Shown: piece after piece, positions 21,727 through 27,840 of the stretch | How the letters are laid out: each line of letters begins with the position of its first letter | How positions within the stretch are numbered: the stretch's first letter is position 1 | Origin: Gonapodya prolifera JEL478 | Lineage: Eukaryota; Monoblepharomycota; Monoblepharidomycetes; Monoblepharidales; Gonapodyaceae | Assembly: GCA_001574975.1 (NCBI GenBank) | Contig: KQ965849.1 | Coordinates: forward strand, 88,840 to 116,679 | Reading direction: 5' to 3' | DNA: 27,840 bases | The notes under the pieces: model-generated | Told to the model about the DNA's origin: nothing | What the model saw: the letters and a program-made list of their open reading frames with translations, nothing else | Database searches by the model: none | Program-made: the position numbers and the translations under genes

Positions 21727-22214
21727 GGCAGCGTCGCCCGTCTGTGATGGAATGCGTTCCGGTGTCTCTCGAGTGTGTGTTCACTTTTTCTCGAATATCG
21801 CTGAAAAGTCCTCCGGGTCCTGCTATCGCCTCATTGAACTCTTCGGGAATTCGATGCTGGCAGCCGCGGTCACGGTCACGGTCTGCATGGACCAAGTTCG
21901 ATCAGCCTCATTTCCCTTCGAAATTTCAAATGTCATGCAAAACATAATCATACAAAACATAATAGTGCCCGGGCTGCTGTCTAGGCGCATTCCTATGACT
22001 GTACCGCCAGCAGTGTGAAGAACAACTCTCACACTGTGCGGACGGGAATCATATGATGATCGCCACGAAAGAAATGACGTGTGATAAATCGTGTGACGTG
22101 CCCGATCCATGCAGCTACTCGAGATGCGACGAGGCCCCCGGGAACCCGCTATGTAGTAGGAACTACTGAGACTGCAAATAGCATAAAACCTAGCCTTTAA
22201 GACTCTATGAGACT
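21727..22214. other. Intergenic region upstream of the golgin gene
   Basis: This stretch holds the golgin promoter on the minus strand and the 3' flank of the DUF4419 pseudogene. Short repeats are visible: GGTCAC twice in tandem near 21868 and AAAACATAAT twice near 21940-21962. I see no gene. Open frames here are shadows without conserved motifs. Confidence 0.4.
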
Positions 22215-23206
22215 TCAGAGCTCAGGTGGATCTTTGCACAATCCCCACGTCACCACCGGCTTCAAGGTCCCTCTGTCCGCCTCCGTGGTAAATCCAAAGA
22301 TCCCAGCGCAAATCGTCCCCATCCACTCTTCTCCATCCAAATTTGAATACTTGAGAGCGCACATTGCATATCCTGTTGCAAGCTTGTCGGAATCAATGAC
22401 GGGCCAGCTGCGATCTTCCATGTCCTGCGGACCGTTATCTGTCCTGTTATCCACTCCCTCTGGTTCACTTCGTCCCCTCCAGACTCCCTCCTCCGTAAAT
22501 ACACTGAACACCGTAATCCAGTCTGATATTTCCGATGAACCAGAGCCAAAGTCTTCCTCGTCGACCATGGTGTTCCAGAAAGATAGATCACATTTTCCGT
22601 CGTAAGCGGCAACGAAATGATCGAGAATGTGAACTAAATCGGCAGACCATCTCTTGCAATAACCTCCATATGTGCTCAAATGCCCTGCACGCCCCCGAAA
22701 TCTCTGCCCAATCCCCCCTTGTTCCCAACAGTGTTATCTGCGGTAAACCACACATCTCTTCACACTCATAGTCAAAATACTTTGACACACCGCCATGAGG
22801 AGGAGCCCCCGATTGCGGGGTGGTGTGAAGTTGTTGTCGTGAACGCTGGGATGGCCCATCAATCGCAGAATTCTTGCTCCTTGAGATTCTCGTGGATCAT
22901 CCCTTCCATAACCGTGGCCATTGCAGGGATTGCGGATGGTTCGCGTATGTGCTGTGACGTCTGGAATGTGAGTGTCTTCTTCCCCTCGAAGTCCACAAAC
23001 GAAGACCTCAAAAGTTCAGCATAATCGTTGACATAGAAGGAGAATTGGCAAACTACGGTCAGCCACACGTCATCCGGACAAAGAATGAAGTTGTGGTGTC
23101 TGCTGTAGGCGGCAATGACCGCGCCGACGAAGCCAGAAACTCCGCGGAGAAAATTGAGCCGATTGAGGGTCTAAGTTGGGCGAGCCAGCCTGCAAGAGCT
23201 CCCTAT
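22215..23206 (-). pseudogene. Broken DUF4419-family gene
   Basis: Family motifs occur in the correct order but in shifting frames. From the 5' side: RELLQAG (near 23200), FVGAVIAAYSRHHNFIL, CPDDVWLTVVCQFSFYVNDY, AELLRSSFVDFEGKKTLTF, then an in-frame TGA at 22859-22861 immediately before WAIPAFTTTT. A frameshift near a G run (22806-22810) leads to LLLMAVCQ. Another near 22780 leads to YFDYECEEMCGLPQITLLG and RGDWAEI. A third near 22680 leads to YGGYCKRWSADLVHILDHFV, DLSFWNTM, SSEISDWITVFSVF and the C-terminal LKPVVTWGLCKDPPE with a proper stop. At least one nonsense and three frameshift changes make it a pseudogene unless the assembly is locally poor. The biochemical function of DUF4419 proteins is unknown to me; they are common and often expanded in fungi. 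Confidence 0.7.
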
Positions 23207-23681
23207 GATTGAGCGATCCGAGTTGGGGAAGCGTGGGGATGTAGCTTCGAGGTGTCCACGATGGCGTATGGTAGTCCCCGAAGACCTGATTGTTTTGGAT
23301 GTGTGGAGCGAGACTCAGAGTGACTGGGGGGGAAGCCCGAACAATTAGAGCCCGAAGAAAGGGCGCAAGAGAACGAGACTCGATCAATTGGCAGCGTTCC
23401 TCCACTGGCCGTTCGTTCAATCGCAATCGCTGGGAGCGGAGGCGAATGTCTACAGCAGCAGTTGTACCAAGGCCTGGTGCCTAATGTATCTCCAGCTCAA
23501 CGCCGTTCCCGCGGCCGAGCCCGGCGGCCACCCAAACTCGGGGGGAAACACCCGTATTCAGCTGGAATCCCAATTATGCCAGGAATGAGTGAGTTTTACA
23601 AGATACCTTGCACGGCTGCCTCATCGGTGCGAACCCGAATGATCACTTCAATTATCAACTCCGACTTGCAATCTGGTGATT
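23207..23681. other. Region between the DUF4419 pseudogene and the permease start
   Basis: Contains the putative permease promoter and 5' untranslated region, and possibly more N-terminal sequence of the DUF4419 pseudogene on the minus strand (an open stretch continues to about 23426). No other gene is evident. Confidence 0.35.
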
Positions 23682-26154
23682 ATGTCGAGCACTCTACCAA
23701 GCGATCATCGCCTGTCGATACAATCCACTGGTACCATCCCACGATCGCCTGCGGCTCTCCTCGACACCACGGCCCGCGAGCGAGCATCCTTAGCCCCACC
23801 TATAACCCAAAAGCCGAAGCGAACAGGTCTTCCTGGTCTATGGGATCGAATTGTTAGTTTGGGAGCGGAGGGCACCAGTCAGAAAGTATCGCCGGATTTC
23901 GTCGAAAAGAGAAAGCTCGGAACAAAAGTGGCAGACGCATTTAGTATTTACAGCTTTGCAATTCTCGCCGTTATGTCGGGTTGGTGGACTGTTTGGACTG
24001 CGGTGTGTGTTGAAGAAGCTCTTTGCATCGCATCACGATATCCATCTTACTCAGTATCACACTTTGTTATCTTCAGGGTTTGCCTTATGGATGGGGCTCT
24101 CTTATGCTCTCATTTCTTGTTATGGCCTCGGGATTTTGGACTTCTTCACTTTGCTGGGCTGAGTTGACGAGTGCTTTGCCGTTTGCCGGTGGACCAACCA
24201 CTTGGGGGAACGCTGCTTTCGGTTCGATTGGCGGAACGATCATGGGGCAGCTGGTACGTTGTATATATAGCATTCGTGACGGAAGTGTGTTACCGGCAGA
24301 CGTCAATGAACTTCATTCCATATTTTATGACAGAACCTCACATTTTGGATTCTAACAACTGCTTCTGTGAGTCCAGCATAACATTACCTAAGTGCATTTC
24401 CGGACCTCACGCAGAGTCTTCAAGGCTTACGTAGCGATCGGTGGATACATCTCATCTGTCGCCGGCGTATCCATAAACTGGGCTGTCTCGAGCTTGGTCA
24501 TTCTTATCTTAATCAACCTTCTTCTCGCCTTGGAAGTAAAATGGGCGTTCTGGGTGATGAGAACTTTCGCGACTGTCACCCTTCTTTTCATCCTCCTTTG
24601 GTTTTGCCTCGTGAGTTCATTCTTCATATTCCTAATAAGCTGTGCATAGTCTGACACTTGACGGCGATATTAAATCGCCCAAGTCCGTGAAAACCTTTGA
24701 CTTCCAAGCAAATGTGGTCAGGGGCGGTCTTTCTGACGCAGACGTCGATGCGGTGGGCTGGCCAACGGACACTCCCAGCATCATCAATTTCGAGGGTTTC
24801 GTCGCCGGACTCGTAATTTCAACATGTAAGGCTTAAATTCTTGGGAAACGCTGTACTCAATATCTCAGGCTTTCTCCTGGCCTTTAGGGTTTTTCGCTGG
24901 CGTGGAGTGTCTCCCGCATGCCGCCGAGGAGGCTGTTGAAATTCCAAAGTCAATACCTAGGTCAACGCATGCAGTCATGCTCACACTCTTTGCATTAAGT
25001 TTCCTTATTCTTCTGATGTGAGTGGGACCGACGACTGGTTACACTGACGCGCTCGTTGACAAAAAAACGTTTGTTTTCACCTTGACAGGGGTTCCGCCTG
25101 CTCTCCAGGCATTTTCACAATATCAACGTCCCTAGATCCAGTGTTAGTCCTCAACATGAACGCTGGCTTGAACGTTCCATATGACCCCATGTCGGCGACA
25201 ATGCGGGGACTCTACTTCACAGGATTGTGGGCACTCTTTGGAGCGATTTTTGCTGCTATATATGCCACGTCGCGCATTGTAAGGTGGCTGTTTCGGGCAT
25301 CGTTTTCCATCATCCCTTGCGAATTCGTTTTCAGATCTATGCAAACGCGCGTGGTGGCTATTTACCTTCTTGGCTGGCTTTGACTACCAGCACGAACCAT
25401 TCGCCCGTCAATGCCCAAGTCGCGAGCTCCGCTGTCACATACGTAATTGCACTTATTGTGGGCTTTTGTGGTGATCCTAGTGCATATATGGTATGTAGAT
25501 CAGTGAATTCCCATCAGGAGGCCACTCATTCTCACATTTGACTTTGTTACTGCACTGCAGATTCTCATTTATCTTGGTATCGTTTATGAGCAGCTCACGA
25601 ATCTTTTCAAGGCCCTTGTTTATATCCAAATCGCGCGCAAGATGCCCACCTTGCCCCGCCCGTACAAGTCACCGCTGGGGATCCCAGGAGCCGTTTTTGC
25701 AGCCGCTGTCATGCTCGCTTGCGTCATTAGTATGCTTGTCTTCCAGGTGGGTAAGGTTTCCATGCTCTTGAGTAAAACGTTCAATTCTCTGAGACTTCAC
25801 TTTAGCCATACACTCGAATTACAACTATTGTTTTCGCTGTGCACACATGCTTTTGTGTCCCTTTCTACGCGTTTTGGGTCAAATGGAGGTTATTAATGAC
25901 CCCAGAAAAGGTTCGGTTCTGACGAGTTAGCTTCTCACGATCAAATATGCTGACGCCGCAATTCAACGACCCGAATTATGCCCTTTCAGCAATTCTTAAT
26001 GGATCAGCTGGGATACCTGTTTGGCTTACAGACGTCAATGTCTTCCACAAAACGGCCCTCGACGCCTGGAAACCAAACCCATACCGCCAGCGATGTCAAT
26101 TCATATCGTGATATGAAAGGGACTGGGGCACATAGAACATCAGTGATTTGTTAA
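23682..26154 (+). CDS. APC-superfamily amino acid/amine permease
   Basis: This is a polytopic membrane transporter of the amino acid-polyamine-organocation superfamily, resembling fungal amino acid or ethanolamine/choline-type permeases. Eleven exons: 23682-24002, 24077-24253, 24334-24366, 24425-24610, 24684-24825, 24888-25017, 25089-25278, 25335-25490, 25561-25746, 25806-25910 and 25990-26154, about 596 residues. Landmarks are GLPYGWGSLMLSFLVMASGF, WAELTSALPFAGGP (from about residue 135), FFAGVECLPHAAEEA with IPKSIPRSTHAVM (about 288-315), the Y-A-N-A-R-G-G-Y-L-P-S-W stretch typical of the family, and LPRPYKSPLGIPGAVF (from 476). Exon 3 is only 33 nt. The exon 4-5 junction is ambiguous: the nearest AG (24649) is out of frame, so I used the AAG acceptor ending at 24683. 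The last donor (GTTCGG) is weak; without that intron the protein would stop at 25922. Substrate is not determined. Confidence 0.8.
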
Positions 26155-26320
26155 TGTTATCGCGGTTTTTTATCCCCGCCCCTCTCGTCCTGTCTTTGTT
26201 GAAATTTTCGTTCCGAGAAAACAAATTATGGTACTTATTCCTAGTTCGGCATTGATGACGATATGTATTCTATTATCGCCACAATCTATCAAAGCGTTAC
26301 TGCAATTTGAACGCCTTCAG

Positions 26321-26488
26321 TATTTCAATCGATTCGGAGTCCCTTCTTCGGTTCATTTCATGGGGTACTTGTTTGCTTTCCAGACAACATCCGCATCGAA
26401 ACCCTCTGTCAACCAATCACATACTGGCGACGTTTCTCATCGTGATGTCAGTCGGGCAGGCGGCGCCAGTACCACGTCAGTAATCTGA
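26321..26488 (+). repeat. Second, diverged copy of the permease terminal exon
   Basis: This 55-codon segment follows a CGCCTTCAG acceptor and ends in TGA. Its C-terminal part (FMGYLFAFQTTSASKPSVNQ, then SHTGDVSHRD and STTSVI) aligns with the genuine last permease exon at 25990-26154 (QLGYLFGLQTSMSSTKRPST, then QTHTASDVNSYRD and HRTSVIC). The similarity also covers the preceding intron end and the following 3' region (shared CTTGTTGTCTTTGTT-like stretches near 26200 and 26530). It is open in the phase needed for splicing from exon 10, so it could be an alternative last exon. It could equally be a relic of a tandem gene duplication. Confidence 0.7.
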
Positions 26489-26772
26489 TAACGTTTTTGC
26501 GCTTCTGATCGCCCTTCCCTTGTTGTCTTTGTTAAACTTACGTTGCCAGGAAATTATTTGATTGTAGCCCCTCCAATCTTATCAAATGAGCACTTCCGTG
26601 TCAGGAAAATAGTGTTGCAGATCCGTACGATCACATAATGTTAAACAGCTATAAACAAAGCTGGGCTCCTAATCTATACATTTTGCGCGGACACAGTCTC
26701 GCAGTCCGTACGAGCAAACTTCTACACACCATTTTCCAAGCGAGCGATAATTCCCACAGTCGACTGAATCTG
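26489..26772. other. Convergent 3' region between permease and kinase genes
   Basis: The left part (to about 26570) resembles the sequence after the true permease stop codon and belongs to the duplicated unit. The remainder is probably kinase 3' untranslated sequence. No gene is seen. Confidence 0.4.

Positions 26773-27840
<1,068 letters not shown>

Noticed and set aside
22207-22605. 132-residue open frame on the plus strand
   Set aside because: It is antisense to the C-terminal part of the DUF4419 pseudogene, whose motifs are clear on the minus strand.

Overview
The window is nuclear DNA of a fungus. Nearly every gene is split by short GT-AG introns (about 40-100 nt, mostly GTGAGT donors). 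The gene set is fungal: a PMT2-type protein O-mannosyltransferase, a PKC1-type kinase with DYG in place of DFG, fungal-specific transcription factor domains, and a TPC1-type mitochondrial carrier. An early-diverging (chytrid-like) lineage is possible, but the sequence alone does not prove it. Unless noted, exon boundaries were set by hand from splice consensus, reading-frame continuity and family motifs.

Layout, left to right: the 5' end of the V-ATPase B subunit gene (-, leaves the window); a thiamine-pyrophosphate-type mitochondrial carrier (+); a small acidic protein gene (-) that starts about 105 bp from a divergent fungal transcription factor gene (+); a BCP1/BCCIP family gene (-); a 1.8-kb stretch with no recognisable gene but two related hairpin-forming repeats; a PMT2-like mannosyltransferase gene (+) with a 10-nt microexon and a 47-N assembly gap; an unrecognised, apparently decayed gene (-); a broken, truncated intron-containing copy of the transcription factor (+); a large GMAP-210/Rud3-type golgin (-); a broken DUF4419 gene (-); an APC-family amino acid/amine permease (+) followed by a second, diverged copy of its last exon and 3' region; and the 3' part of a PKC1-like kinase (-, enters from beyond the right edge).

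The genes are not an operon. Several are housekeeping: vacuolar acidification, mitochondrial cofactor transport, ribosomal protein chaperoning, secretory glycosylation, Golgi tethering and cell-wall integrity signalling. The golgin, PMT and V-ATPase genes all serve the endomembrane system, but nothing here shows coordinated control. I found no clear new multi-gene system. The most interesting signals are genome dynamics: segmental duplication followed by decay (transcription factor copy, DUF4419 gene, permease terminal exon), and individual gene-structure oddities (microexon, missing splice-acceptor AG in BCP1, zinc-cluster-less transcription factor).
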